A DNA stretch of 64,000 bases from JBGOTP01 sp963717075. GTDB lineage: Bacteria > Acidobacteriota > Vicinamibacteria > Vicinamibacterales > CAVVIG01. Within the stretch, counting starts at the first letter, position 1. Every line of letters starts with the position of its first letter. Below the pieces are notes generated by a model that was given only the letters and a program-made list of their open reading frames with translations, was not told where the DNA came from and ran no database searches. The stretch covers positions 310,001 through 374,000 of the forward strand of contig CAVQVI010000027.1 in the NCBI GenBank assembly GCA_963717075.1. Direction: 5' to 3'. Shown piece after piece: positions 1 to 9,335 of the stretch. Made by a program: the position numbers and the translations under genes.

Positions 1-30
1 ATTAGTCGCGGGGGCCCCTCGCCCCGCTCC

Positions 31-274
31 GGCGCGCTCCACTGCGCGGGCAATTCGGCCCGCTCCGTTCCGCGCGCTTCTGAGGGAGAGCGGGGGCTCT
101 CACCAGGCTCCGGCGCGCTCCACTGCGCGGGCAATTCAGCCCGCTCCGTTGCGCGCGCTCCTGAGGGAGAGCGGGGGCTCTCACCCCGCTCCGGCGCGCT
201 CCACTACGCGGGCAATTCGGCCCGCGCCGTTCCGCGCGCTTCTGAGGGAGAGCGGGGGCTCTCACCCCGCTCCT
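31..274. repeat. Three tandem copies of an 81-bp GC-rich repeat
   Basis: The string GGCGCGCTCCACT recurs at about 31, 112 and 193, giving a strict 81-bp period with only scattered substitutions between copies. Each unit ends in GAGCGGGGGCTCTCACC. The repeats read as an open frame on the minus strand, but the translation is low-complexity arginine/proline-rich and I do not believe it is a protein. The array runs to the left edge, so the true copy number is unknown. Confidence 0.85.
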
Positions 275-443
275 CGCGCTTCGCTAAGTGGGTCCCGAAG
301 GCTCCGCCGCTCCGCGCGTTGCTAGTTTAGTTTTTTCGGGAAGGTGTTTCGTGACTGACCGCGCCCGCCTCGTCGAACGCTGTTGAGCGAACCCGCCAGG
401 GCTCGTTGACGGGATCGCCCGTCTCCACCCCGACAGTTCAGAG

Positions 444-517
<74 letters not shown>

Positions 518-559
518 ATCTTTTGTTCTTGGGGATTCCTGAGCAACAGTCGGGCGCAG

Positions 560-2299
560 CTACGGCAACGCGAGGGCAACGATGGAGCTGCCGGACGCAA
601 TTGCCAGAAGCTGGTTGCCGCCAGCCATGTAGGTCAATGGCGTCGAGAACGTCCCAATCTTGATATTCACTTGGGCGAGCTTCTTCCCGGTCTTGGCATC
701 AACCGCGTAGAAGTTCCGTCCGATGGCCTGGAAAACCACGTCGCCCGCGGTGACGAGATTGCCGCCGTTGGTGGTCCCGGGGAACTCCGTCACCCAGGCC
801 AGTTCACCGGTCGCCGGATCATAGGCGGCGATGTTCTGCGTCGCGTTGTCCGTCGACATCTTCCATTTGATGAAGTTCTGGAAGTGGCCGGGGTTGTTGA
901 GTCCGGGCTTGATCGGCTCGGTGAGCGGCTTCGCTTGGAGGATCATCGCGTTGTTCTTGCCCGTCACGTACAGCCAGCCGGTGCGCGAACTGAAGGACGA
1001 CGGGCCGCGATTCGGTCCGCCCACGGCGCCCGGCGCAATCAGGAGCGCCTCCTTGCTCGACGGCGGAGTGAAGATCACCCGGGACTTCTCCGCGAGCGCC
1101 GGATCCTCGATGTTCGGCGGGAACGTCGCACAGAACGGTGACTGCGGTACGAACCGTGCGTTATACGGGATCGGCTGGGTCGGGTAGACCTCCTCGCCCG
1201 GCACATCGCTCTTTGTCGGAACCGCCATCTCGATGATCGGGAAGATGGGCTTGCCCGTCTCGCGGTTGAATGCATAGACGTAGCACGTCTTCGCGAGCGA
1301 CGCGACCGCCTTCACCGTCTGCCCCTTGACCGTGACATCGAACAGCGTGGGCCCTGTGACCAGGTCCCAATCCCAGATGTCGTGGTGAAGCGCCTGGAAG
1401 TACCACTTCAGCCTTCCGGTGTTCATGTCGAGCGCGACGATCGAGTTGGTGAAGAGGTTCGCGCCCTTGCGTGTGGAGCCGTCATAGTTTGGAGACGGGT
1501 TCGAAACGTTGACGTAGACCATGCCCAGGGCGGAATCGACCGCGGGCGGGCTCCACACGCCGCCGCCCTGCCGGGCCGTGCCGCTCCACGTGTCCTTCGT
1601 CAGCTCCCAGCCATCGTCCTGCGGCCCCTGCGGAATGGTGCGGAACACCCATTTCACGCGGCCGGTCGCGCCGTCGAGGGCAACCATCAGCCCACCAGCG
1701 ACCAGCCCCTCGGACGACGCCAGGCCCACGAAAAGCATCCCGTTCGCATAGGTCGGCGCCGACGCCATGAAGTAGCCGAGCGTCTCGGGATTGAGGTCCG
1801 GCGGATACTTGCCCGGGTCCTTGAAGTCGAGGGCCGCGCGCGCCGGGTTCAGCACACCTCGCGTGCCGAACGCCTCGAAGGGACGCCCGGTTTCCGCCTC
1901 GAAGGCGGCGATCACCGACCGTCCGGCTGCGTAGACGCGCCCGTCGCCATACGCCGGGCCGCGGCCGCCGCCCGGGAATTCCTGTGTTGCCGTTCGCGTC
2001 CACAGAGTCTTCCCGGTTGCGCCATCGATGGCGAACAGCGTCTGCGCGGAGTTCACGTACATGATGCCGCCGACGACGATCGGCGTGGCGGTGCCGGCCG
2101 TGAACGGTTTCGGCAGGTCGAGCTGCCATTTGACCGCCAGCTTCCCTGCGTTGGTGGTGTTGATCTGATCCAGTGGTGAGAACCGGCTGCCCTGAGCGTC
2201 CAGATTGTGCAAGGGCCAGTCGCCTGCCGGCTTCTGGGCGCTCGCTCGCGAGGACAGCGTCGCGAGTACGGCGATGAGTACGAGAAAGGCGCGAGGCAT
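560..2299 (-). CDS. Secreted PQQ-dependent dehydrogenase-like beta-propeller protein
   Basis: This is a 579-residue protein with a clear Sec signal (hydrophobic run ending SRASAQ) followed by a quinoprotein propeller. Repeated docking motifs are visible (AIDGATGKTLWT, ALDMNTGRLKWYF, AYDPATGELAW), which is the A-x-D-x-x-T-G-x-x-x-W signature of PQQ alcohol/glucose dehydrogenase blades. The HHDIWDWD segment is typical of the family's active-site side. No CxxCH is present, so electrons must go to a separate carrier. Start is ATG 2299 with AGGAGG about 10 bases upstream. Substrate cannot be told. It points away from the tRNA and lies downstream of the cytochrome cassette on the same strand. Confidence 0.9.
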   Translation of the reverse strand: MPRAFLVLIAVLATLSSRASAQKPAGDWPLHNLDAQGSRFSPLDQINTTNAGKLAVKWQLDLPKPFTAGTATPIVVGGIMYVNSAQTLFAIDGATGKTLWTRTATQEFPGGGRGPAYGDGRVYAAGRSVIAAFEAETGRPFEAFGTRGVLNPARAALDFKDPGKYPPDLNPETLGYFMASAPTYANGMLFVGLASSEGLVAGGLMVALDGATGRVKWVFRTIPQGPQDDGWELTKDTWSGTARQGGGVWSPPAVDSALGMVYVNVSNPSPNYDGSTRKGANLFTNSIVALDMNTGRLKWYFQALHHDIWDWDLVTGPTLFDVTVKGQTVKAVASLAKTCYVYAFNRETGKPIFPIIEMAVPTKSDVPGEEVYPTQPIPYNARFVPQSPFCATFPPNIEDPALAEKSRVIFTPPSSKEALLIAPGAVGGPNRGPSSFSSRTGWLYVTGKNNAMILQAKPLTEPIKPGLNNPGHFQNFIKWKMSTDNATQNIAAYDPATGELAWVTEFPGTTNGGNLVTAGDVVFQAIGRNFYAVDAKTGKKLAQVNIKIGTFSTPLTYMAGGNQLLAIASGSSIVALALP

Positions 2300-2583
2300 G
2301 TTGTGGCGGCCTCCTGTCTCTCGAGAACGTGACGTTGGGGAGCGATGCGACCGGATCGGCGCCTATCATCATACGCGGAAAGGCGTCCTTGTCTGGCGAG
2401 AAGAGGACCGGACGGGTGAAGACCCGAGGGTCGGTCGGGGGCTGGGGCTGGCGCCTGAAGAGACCCGTAGATCGGCCCTGTTGGAAAAGGTGCACGATAC
2501 AGCGGTGGTGGGGGGCGACCCTGACCGGATCGAGCGCACGCACCCAACATCGAGGCTGTTTGCGGACCGAGGCTCGGCTGAGG

Positions 2584-3498
2584 CTAGCGAGTCACCGTGA
2601 CGGTGACGTCGTCATACTTGATGAGCCCGCCGTCATGGGCGAGCGCCCGTAGGACGTAGGCGCCCGGGTCTCTGAACGTTGCGCGGACGGTCCACTTGTT
2701 TCCAGGCGGAATCGGCGGCGCCGTCCATCCGGCAGACCATGGTGAATTCCCACCATCCCTGTGGTCTTCCCACACTTTCGTCTGCGGTGGGTCGAAGTCG
2801 ACGCTGCCAGCTCCTCGGTACTTGAACCACGACAAACGGAGGCCCGTGGCAGAGTCGGGGACAAAATGGCTCTGACCGACAAGGGCGGCCGGGATCGATC
2901 GTGGCTTCGGCTTCCCGTCGTCGATCGCGACCACAACTAATGTGACTGGCTGACCCGCCCGCACCGTGAGGTTTTTCGGACTCTCGATCGTGAGCTCGGG
3001 CGCCTTGTTCCCCATCATGTCGGGGTTGAAACCTGTCTGCCCACCTGCGCCGAAGTTGGCCATCATCACGGTTTCATCGACGGCATACGCCGGCTTCAGC
3101 GTGGCGTAGGCTCTTTCGGTGAGGCCCTTGCTGGTCAACGACCAGACGATCTCCTTGCTGCCGAAATTCGCCGGAACACGAACCTTGAAGACGAATTGAT
3201 TTCGCCGAGGAAAAAAGTGCGTCGGCTGTCCTTGATCGGGGCCTCCCGGCTCCAGGTTATTGCCGGACCCGACAGGCACGTCAATCTCTTCCTCCCAGTT
3301 TCGGTTGTAGTACCCGAAGAGGAGGTCGATCGAGCCGTCTGCATTCTTCCAGAACCCCTCATAGACGGGTGCAATGTTCTGGTCGCGCGCCGGGGCTTGG
3401 GCGCTCATCGAAGGGGCCAACGTGAGAGCCGCGGCCACACTCGAAATGAGCGCGGCCCACGCTGTGGGAAGTGGCCCTGCAAGACGCCTTGCTGTCAC
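2584..3498 (-). CDS. Secreted protein of unknown function, cassette partner copy A
   Basis: The protein has about 304 residues with an N-terminal signal (ALISSVAAALTLAPSMSAQ) and a mature start resembling DQNIAPVYEGFWKNADGS. I do not recognise a named domain. It is clearly paralogous to the gene at 6812-7717: both carry the blocks FGYYNRNWEE/FGYLNRNYEE, NNLEPGGPDQGQPTHF/NNIEPGGPDRGQPTFF and a C-terminal PGAYVLRALAHDGG/PGMYVVRILAHDGG, which look like an immunoglobulin-like beta domain. The GTG at 3498 is chosen because GGGGA lies just upstream; a TTG at 3513 is possible. It follows the cytochrome-fusion gene by some 36 bases, so the pair is probably co-transcribed. Confidence 0.75.
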   Translation of the reverse strand: MTARRLAGPLPTAWAALISSVAAALTLAPSMSAQAPARDQNIAPVYEGFWKNADGSIDLLFGYYNRNWEEEIDVPVGSGNNLEPGGPDQGQPTHFFPRRNQFVFKVRVPANFGSKEIVWSLTSKGLTERAYATLKPAYAVDETVMMANFGAGGQTGFNPDMMGNKAPELTIESPKNLTVRAGQPVTLVVVAIDDGKPKPRSIPAALVGQSHFVPDSATGLRLSWFKYRGAGSVDFDPPQTKVWEDHRDGGNSPWSAGWTAPPIPPGNKWTVRATFRDPGAYVLRALAHDGGLIKYDDVTVTVTR

Positions 3499-3534
3499 GT
3501 CATCCCCTACCAATTGCCGTGCGCATCAACTGCG

Positions 3535-4947
3535 TCAGCTACTGCTGGCTGACCGCGCGACGTACTGGCGTGCCCGCCGGGAGCACCTCGAAGCCGCACA
3601 GAGGACACCCGATACCGCTTGTCCCTTTGCCAGCTTCAGTCGCTGTCGCCGCGTTGCCATCTCCTCTTGAAACTCCTCGTCTGACAAGATGATCGTCGGC
3701 GCGATCAGAATGGCCATGTTGTCGATCGATCGATGTCCCAGGCCTCCCCAGTTTCTGGGGTCGATCACATTCCGGTTCCCCGGCGTGTTGTCGAAGTACG
3801 CCGTGACGTGGAGGAGCGTGCCTTTGGGCAGAAGGGGCACTGCATCGTCTGCATATTTGTAGACTCGGACCCAGTTGTGATCGTACCCCGCGCAGCTCAG
3901 GGTTTCGGTCCGGCCGCCCCAAATGGCCTCGATACACATTCTCACGCCGGACGCGTGCATGTGGGGCTCGAACGTCGTGAGCATCGTATGGTCACGAAGC
4001 GTCGTGTAGAGATGCACTTGCTGGCCGGCCTCCATCGGGCGAAGGTCGATCTCCCCGTTGCCAAACGTGAGCCCGCCGACGCGCCGCTTCGGCTCATATC
4101 CCTTCGGATGGAACTTGTAGCCGACACGGAGATGGGCCGTCGTGTCTTGCGAGTTGGCGTGCATGTGAACGGAAGGAAACACGAGCAGCGAACCGGCTTT
4201 CATGAGCCGGCCCGCCTGGGGTTCGAAGTACTCTGCGTTGCGCCCGACCTCGTGTGGACTGCCGATTGGGCCAGGCGACCTGCCATCGGCGCCGATCATC
4301 GAGTGGATCGCGTGGTGGAAGATGAACTTTCCACCCGTTCCGCCTTTCGCATTGCTGACTTCCATGATCTGTACGGCCGAGACGTACCGGTCTTCCTTCA
4401 AGCCGGTCGGTGTGGGTGCCAATGCGCCCCACCAGTCCGGTGCGTGAGCAGCCATCGTGATAGCAGGGGTGTCAACGATCAGATCGGGCTCGCCGAAGGT
4501 CCAGTTGTCAGCCGCGGCAAAGACTGAGGGGGGCGGCAGGTCTGCCGGATTGCCGAGCGGCGCGCCATGGTCGGCCCACTCGGCCATCGTCGCAATCTCT
4601 TTCTCGCTGAGCGAGATGTCATCCTTGTATTGCTGGATGCCGACGTTCTTCTCAATGAACCATGGCGGCATCACGCCCATCCGGTTCCGCACGCCGGTCC
4701 GGAGCTTGATGCTTCTCGCCCACGGACGTACGTCTTCATACGTGATGAGCGACATTGGGGCGACCGAGTTTGGGCGATGACAGCCCTGGCAACTCCGTTG
4801 CAGGATAGGAGCGATATCCTTCGCAAAGGTGACCTTGCTGATAGCCTGACCGGCCGCTTGCGAAGTCGGCGTCGCCGCCAAGGTAAATGCGACCGCAAGC
4901 ACACCGAGGTTGGCCCATATCACGGGGGCATTTGGGGTGCAGTTCAT
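3535..4947 (-). CDS. Cytochrome c domain fused to copper type II monooxygenase-like domain, copy A
   Basis: The 470-residue protein begins with a signal peptide (VLAVAFTLAATPTSQAAGQ). A cytochrome c-like domain follows, with heme motif CQGCH at about residues 54-58 and a downstream MPPWF segment. The C-terminal half has paired histidine motifs (VHMHAN and PHMHASGVRM) and YDHNW/DNTPGNRNVIDPRNW. These resemble the copper-binding type II ascorbate-dependent monooxygenase (PHM-like) fold; that assignment is by pattern only. The last 30 residues differ from the paralog at 5409-6794, and an alternative frame ends in CPLCGFEVLPAG, so a late frameshift near 3630 is possible. It heads a two-gene cassette with the 2584-3498 gene. 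Confidence 0.75.
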   Translation of the reverse strand: MNCTPNAPVIWANLGVLAVAFTLAATPTSQAAGQAISKVTFAKDIAPILQRSCQGCHRPNSVAPMSLITYEDVRPWARSIKLRTGVRNRMGVMPPWFIEKNVGIQQYKDDISLSEKEIATMAEWADHGAPLGNPADLPPPSVFAAADNWTFGEPDLIVDTPAITMAAHAPDWWGALAPTPTGLKEDRYVSAVQIMEVSNAKGGTGGKFIFHHAIHSMIGADGRSPGPIGSPHEVGRNAEYFEPQAGRLMKAGSLLVFPSVHMHANSQDTTAHLRVGYKFHPKGYEPKRRVGGLTFGNGEIDLRPMEAGQQVHLYTTLRDHTMLTTFEPHMHASGVRMCIEAIWGGRTETLSCAGYDHNWVRVYKYADDAVPLLPKGTLLHVTAYFDNTPGNRNVIDPRNWGGLGHRSIDNMAILIAPTIILSDEEFQEEMATRRQRLKLAKGQAVSGVLCAASRCSRRARQYVARSASSS

Positions 4948-5079
4948 CGAGGCCGCTCCTCTCTTAACAGGCTGTGGTCTCGACAGTATCGGATATTGCC
5001 TGTGAGTGCTGTCAATGCCTTTTTTGGGGCTCCCACGTGGGCGGGGGGGTTCCGCCTGCCTTAGACGAGAACCCCCTTG

Positions 5080-5196
5080 CTAGGAGCGTGTCCGAGTAAT
5101 CAGTTTTCACGAAACCGACGTTCGAAAACGTTAGGAAAATCGCGCGTTGCGATCGCTAAAATCGTCGATTTTGCCATTACTCGGACACGCTCCTAG
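5080..5196. mobile_element. 117-bp palindromic MITE-like element
   Basis: A perfect 21-bp terminal inverted repeat (5080-5100 and 5176-5196, outer sequence CTAGGAGCGTG, inner edge GAGTAAT) encloses 75 bases with no coding potential. The ends are CTAG on both sides, which could include a short target duplication. It lies in the 461-bp spacer between two divergent duplicated gene pairs. It could be a miniature inverted-repeat transposable element or a large bidirectional terminator/cruciform. No transposase is present. Outside this element, 4948-5079 and 5197-5408 show nothing beyond presumed divergent promoters. Confidence 0.7.
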
Positions 5197-5408
5197 ACAA
5201 TATGGAACGACCGGCTCGCTATCGTAACGTCGTTGTGCTATCGCACTCGACAAGGTGGTCTGTGCGGGCCAGGGATGCTCGCAGGCGGGGAAGGCGCGGA
5301 AGCGCCGCGACCCGACTTCTTCCTTGACTGCCCCCGCACCCCATGTTTCAATTCCCATCTGTGGGGATCCATCGAACAGGCCGTAGCGCGTCAAACGGGG
5401 GGTGTAAT

Positions 5409-6794
5409 GTGAGAGTTGAGTCGAATCGACGTCGATGGTCTTCGGGCGTTTGGTTCGGATTGACGGTTGTCGGCGTCCTGGGGGCGGCGCCCGCGATCGC
5501 GGCGGCCGGACAGGCCGACGCGAGCGCGACCTTCACCAAGGACGTCGCGCCCATCCTTCAGCGGTCCTGCCAGAACTGCCATCGGCCGGGCGCAATGGCG
5601 CCGATGTCGCTCATCACGTACGAAGACGTGCGCCCGTGGGCGAGAGCGATCAAGCGTCGGACGTCGACGCGCGAGATGCCGCCCTGGTTCATCGAGCGGA
5701 ACGTGGGGATCCAGAAGTTCAACGCCGACCCCTCGCTGACCGATGCCGAGATTGCGAAGATTGCCAAGTGGGTGGACAGCGGCGCGCCGCTCGGGAATCC
5801 AGCCGACGCGCCCCCGCCGCGCCAGTTCCCGGCTGGCGCCGACTGGAGCTTCGGCAAACCGGACCTGGTCGTCTCCTCTCCGGTCCGAACGATCCATGCC
5901 GTCGAGGCCGACTTTCAGGGCGACATTGGCGTGACGCCGACGGGTCTGACCGAGGATCGGTACATCAAGGCGGTCGAGGTCCGCGAAGTGCGGCTGAACG
6001 AGAAAGCCGTCAAGGAAACGGGTGACACGCCCCGTGCGGCGCTCAATATCTCGGCGATTCACCACGCCACAATCGGCGCACGGACCGACTTCGACCCGAA
6101 TAGCGAGTTCCCGACGAGCGAATCCGTCAACGGCGCGTTCAACCTCGTGCACGAGCTGGGGCAGAATTCCACTATCTACCCCGACGATCTAGGGATCTTG
6201 CTGCCGGCCAATTCGGTCCTCACCTGGCGCATGCACACGCACGCCAACGGCAAGGAGACCCAGGTCCGGATTGATCTCGGGTTCAAGCTCCATCCGAAAG
6301 GCTACCAGCCGAAGCATGTCTTGATGGCCGCCGGCAGCCTGGCGAACCACGACCTCGACATACCGGCCGGCGATGACAACGTGCGGGTCGACGCGCACAT
6401 GGTGCTCACGAAGCCCGCGCGGGTCGTGAGCTTCGAGCCGCACATGCACGCGAGCGGCAAACGCATGTGTCTCGAAGCGATCCTGCCCAGTGGAACGCGT
6501 CAAACGATCAACTGCGCCCGGTACGACCACAACTGGGTCAAGGTCTACCAGTACCAAGACGAGGCGGCGCCGCTATTGCCCGCGAACACGATCCTGCATG
6601 CGATCGGCTGGTACGACAACTCGGACAAGAACCCGCGCAACCCGGAGCCGAGAAACTGGAAAGGCTTTGGCAACCGGTCCATCGAGGACATGATGATCAG
6701 CATCGGCAAGTACATCGCGCTGAGCGAGGACGAGTACAAAGCCGAGGTTGCAGCCAGGCAGGCGAAACGGCGACCGGGAACTACGGCCAACTAG
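5409..6794 (+). CDS. Cytochrome c domain fused to copper type II monooxygenase-like domain, copy B
   Basis: This is a paralog of the minus-strand gene at 3535-4947. After a signal peptide (TVVGVLGAAPAIAAAGQ) comes a cytochrome c motif CQNCH followed by RPGAMAPMSLITYEDVRPW, almost identical to copy A. The C-terminal half carries MHTHANGKE and PHMHASGKRM histidine motifs and a DNSDKNPRNPEPRNW block resembling the C-terminal copper domain of PHM-type monooxygenases. GTG 5409 is chosen because the signal peptide begins there and a GGGGGG stretch precedes it; an ATG at 5343 would add 22 implausible residues. Length is 461 residues. The stop is followed within 18 bases by the partner gene. Confidence 0.78.
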   Translation: MRVESNRRRWSSGVWFGLTVVGVLGAAPAIAAAGQADASATFTKDVAPILQRSCQNCHRPGAMAPMSLITYEDVRPWARAIKRRTSTREMPPWFIERNVGIQKFNADPSLTDAEIAKIAKWVDSGAPLGNPADAPPPRQFPAGADWSFGKPDLVVSSPVRTIHAVEADFQGDIGVTPTGLTEDRYIKAVEVREVRLNEKAVKETGDTPRAALNISAIHHATIGARTDFDPNSEFPTSESVNGAFNLVHELGQNSTIYPDDLGILLPANSVLTWRMHTHANGKETQVRIDLGFKLHPKGYQPKHVLMAAGSLANHDLDIPAGDDNVRVDAHMVLTKPARVVSFEPHMHASGKRMCLEAILPSGTRQTINCARYDHNWVKVYQYQDEAAPLLPANTILHAIGWYDNSDKNPRNPEPRNWKGFGNRSIEDMMISIGKYIALSEDEYKAEVAARQAKRRPGTTAN

Positions 6795-6811
6795 CACGGA
6801 GGGCCTTTGTC

Positions 6812-7717
6812 GTGAGAAGGGGGACGTCGACGCTGACGGCCGGCTGGGGGGTCGGCGCATCGCTTCTGGCCGCGCTGATCCTGATGAGTGGGGCGGTGCC
6901 CCACTCGCAGATCCAGTACTTGAGCGGACAGAACATCGCGCCAGACTACCAGGGCTGGGAGCCAAACCCGGATGGCTCGTTCGACATGGTCTTCGGGTAC
7001 CTGAACCGGAACTACGAGGAGCACCTGTACATTCCCATCGGGCCCAACAACAACATCGAACCGGGGGGGCCCGATCGCGGACAGCCCACGTTCTTCCTCC
7101 CACGGCGCAACCGCAACGTCATGCGCATCAAGGTGCCCGCGGACTTCGGTAAGAAGGATCTCGTGTGGACCGTGACCGCCAACGGGAAGACGGAGCGCGC
7201 GTACGGGACGCTCAAACCGGACTACGCCCACGATAAGCGGGTCCAGTATCTCAACTACAGCGGGATGTCGATGGTGGGTCGCGCCGAGGGGAACAAGGCG
7301 CCCGTCGTCTCCATCGAAGGCGCCGCGCAGCGGACGGCAACCGTCGGAGTGCCGATGGCGTTATCGGCCATTGCCACTGACGATGGCATTCCTGCTCCGC
7401 GGCCGGCACCACGGGGGTCCCTCGGGTTCAGGAGCTCGGTGGGGTTGCGCGTGGCCTGGTTCGTGTTTCGAGGTCCGGGGAACGCGGTCGCGTTTGACCC
7501 GGAGCAGATCAAGGTCTACCCTGACCATATCACCGAGGGTGGTAACTCGCCGTGGACGCCTGGCTGGGCGCCTCCACCGCTCCCGAAAGACAATAGGTTC
7601 CCGGTCAACGTGACCTTTGCGGAGCCGGGCATGTACGTCGTGCGCATCCTGGCGCACGACGGCGGATTGGAAACCGCGCAGGACGTGGCCGTCACGGTTC
7701 AGGCGGCCGGGCGCTAA
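6812..7717 (+). CDS. Secreted protein of unknown function, cassette partner copy B
   Basis: The 301-residue product has a signal peptide (GVGASLLAALILMSGAVPHSQ) and a mature region starting SGQNIAPDYQGWEPNPDGSFDM. It is paralogous to 2584-3498 along its whole length. GTG 6812 is chosen: GGAGG lies 9 bases upstream, and the frame upstream of it is a shadow of the preceding gene. Function is unknown. Strict pairing with the cytochrome/monooxygenase fusion in both copies suggests the two proteins act together outside the cytoplasmic membrane. Confidence 0.78.
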   Translation: MRRGTSTLTAGWGVGASLLAALILMSGAVPHSQIQYLSGQNIAPDYQGWEPNPDGSFDMVFGYLNRNYEEHLYIPIGPNNNIEPGGPDRGQPTFFLPRRNRNVMRIKVPADFGKKDLVWTVTANGKTERAYGTLKPDYAHDKRVQYLNYSGMSMVGRAEGNKAPVVSIEGAAQRTATVGVPMALSAIATDDGIPAPRPAPRGSLGFRSSVGLRVAWFVFRGPGNAVAFDPEQIKVYPDHITEGGNSPWTPGWAPPPLPKDNRFPVNVTFAEPGMYVVRILAHDGGLETAQDVAVTVQAAGR

Positions 7718-7752
7718 CTCAGATGAAAGTGAGGCTCCAGGTGAGGAACAGG

Positions 7753-8796
7753 ATGCGAAGCATCAAGGCTGTTGGGGTTGTTTTCTCCGTCGCCGCGGGA
7801 GTGGCACTGCTGAACCCGCTGTCGCTCGCAGCACAGCGCGAGAGCTCAGCGAAGAAAAGCCAGACGCTGAAGACAGCGTGGGGTCATCCGGATTTGCAGG
7901 GCGTCTGGGACTTTTCGACGAGTACGCCGCTGCAACGCCCGGTGGAGCTGAAGGACAAGGCCGAGTTCACGGACGCCGAGGTGGCGGAGCAGCTCGACAA
8001 GGCTGTCAAACAGCGAACTCAACAGGACAACACCCGCACGAGAGAGGGGGATACGGGAACGTACAATCGGTTCTGGACCGACACCCCTCGTCGAGTATCT
8101 AAACAGACGTCGCTCATCGTCGACCCGCCGGACGGCCGAGTTCCGGCGCCTACGGCGGCGGCGAAAAAATGGTATGCGGACACGGAGGCGGCTCGGAAGG
8201 GCGTGTTGAATGACGCGCCGACTCCCGGCGGGTTCGTCGAAGATCTCGGGCCGCGAGGCCTGTTCGTCCGGTGCATTGTCGGCTTCAACGTGGGACCGCC
8301 GATCAACCCCGGCGCTTACAACCAGAACGTTCAGATTTTCCAGGCGCCCGATCACATCGCGCTCCTGCACGAGATGGTCCATAACACACGCGTGATCTGG
8401 CTGGACAAGCGGCCTCATGTGTCGAGCGGCATCACCCAGTACAACGGCGACTCACGCGGCCGTTGGGAGGGAGAGACACTGGTTGTCGAGACGACCAACT
8501 TCGGCAAGGAGGTCTACGACCCGTCCGTGGCGACGTCCGGGATGCGCCCGAATCTCAACGGGACGTTCAAGCTCACCGAGCGTTTTACGCGCACGGCGTC
8601 CGACACGCTCGCCTATGAGTACACGATCAACGACCCCAGCTGGTTCTCGGCGCCGTTTACGGCGAAGATCCCGATGACGAAGAATCCGGATCAGATGTAT
8701 GAGTTCGCGTGCCATGAAGGAAATTACAGTATGACGAATATCCTCTCGGGCGCGCGTTTTCGTGAGGCGAATGCAACGAAAGAATCCTCGAAGTGA
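7753..8796 (+). CDS. Secreted GRWEG-family protein of unknown function
   Basis: About 347 residues with a signal peptide (VVFSVAAGVALLNPLSLAAQ). Conserved blocks are WGHPDLQGVWDFSTSTPL, SLIVDPPDGRVP, ERCI-like GLFVRCIVGFN, SRGRWEGETLVVETTNF, LTERFTRTASDTLAYEYTI and a C-terminal CHEGNYSMTNILSGAR. The same blocks recur at 9336-10376, 22259-23556 and, degraded, near 58690. The family is common as hypothetical proteins in Acidobacteriota; no activity is known to me. The ATG at 7753 has GAGGAAC just upstream; an ATG at 7723 is an alternative. It sits 35 bases after the cassette partner gene and 13 bases before the DUF6152 gene, so it is probably part of the same transcript. Confidence 0.8.
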   Translation: MRSIKAVGVVFSVAAGVALLNPLSLAAQRESSAKKSQTLKTAWGHPDLQGVWDFSTSTPLQRPVELKDKAEFTDAEVAEQLDKAVKQRTQQDNTRTREGDTGTYNRFWTDTPRRVSKQTSLIVDPPDGRVPAPTAAAKKWYADTEAARKGVLNDAPTPGGFVEDLGPRGLFVRCIVGFNVGPPINPGAYNQNVQIFQAPDHIALLHEMVHNTRVIWLDKRPHVSSGITQYNGDSRGRWEGETLVVETTNFGKEVYDPSVATSGMRPNLNGTFKLTERFTRTASDTLAYEYTINDPSWFSAPFTAKIPMTKNPDQMYEFACHEGNYSMTNILSGARFREANATKESSK

Positions 8797-8809
8797 AGGG
8801 AGAGGACAG

Positions 8810-9238
8810 ATGCGGATGACGATTGTGGTCGCGTTTGTGGCCGTCTCTGCGCTGGCAGGCGGCCGCGTGCTGGCGCATCATGCCTTTTCAGCCGAGTTCG
8901 ACGCAAAGAAGCCGTTGAACCTGCGCGGTGTGGTGAAGAAGGTGGAGTGGATCAACCCGCACACCTGGATACACATGGACGTGAAGAAGGCGGACGGGAC
9001 TATCGAATCCTGGATGATTGAAGGCGGAACGCCCAACACGCTGCTCCGTCGTGGGATCACGAAGAACTCCCTGACGCCGGGAACCGAGATTGTGGTCGAC
9101 GGATTCCAGGCACTCGATGGATCGACGCGCGCGAACGGACGAGACGTCACATTGCCCGATGGAAAGAAGCTGTTCCTGGGCTCGTCGGGCACCGGTGCGC
9201 CGCGCGACGGCCGAGACGCGACCGAGCCCGCCAGGTAG
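8810..9238 (+). CDS. DUF6152-family small secreted protein
   Basis: 142 residues with a short signal peptide (FVAVSALAGGRVLAHHAF). The mature part FDAKKPLNLRGVVKKVEWINPHTWIHMDV is the typical start of DUF6152 proteins, which form a small OB-like beta fold with the WxNPHxW motif. Biochemical function is unknown. The start at 8810 is supported by GGGAGAGGACAG directly upstream; the longer frame from 8762 overlaps the preceding gene. These proteins are often found next to GRWEG-family and quinoprotein genes, as here. Confidence 0.82.
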   Translation: MRMTIVVAFVAVSALAGGRVLAHHAFSAEFDAKKPLNLRGVVKKVEWINPHTWIHMDVKKADGTIESWMIEGGTPNTLLRRGITKNSLTPGTEIVVDGFQALDGSTRANGRDVTLPDGKKLFLGSSGTGAPRDGRDATEPAR

Positions 9239-9335
9239 GGCAGGAGCTGGGAGTCAGGCGTCAAGGGTCAGCGAGTCTCCGCTAGGTTTCCAGGGCGCAG
9301 CCCGCAAAGGGAGATGTCGCCCTACGGAGGACGCG

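Noticed and set aside
31..274. CRISPR array or coding repeat protein at the left edge
   Set aside because: The whole 81-bp unit is repeated with no variable spacer, and the open frame has no start or recognisable domain.
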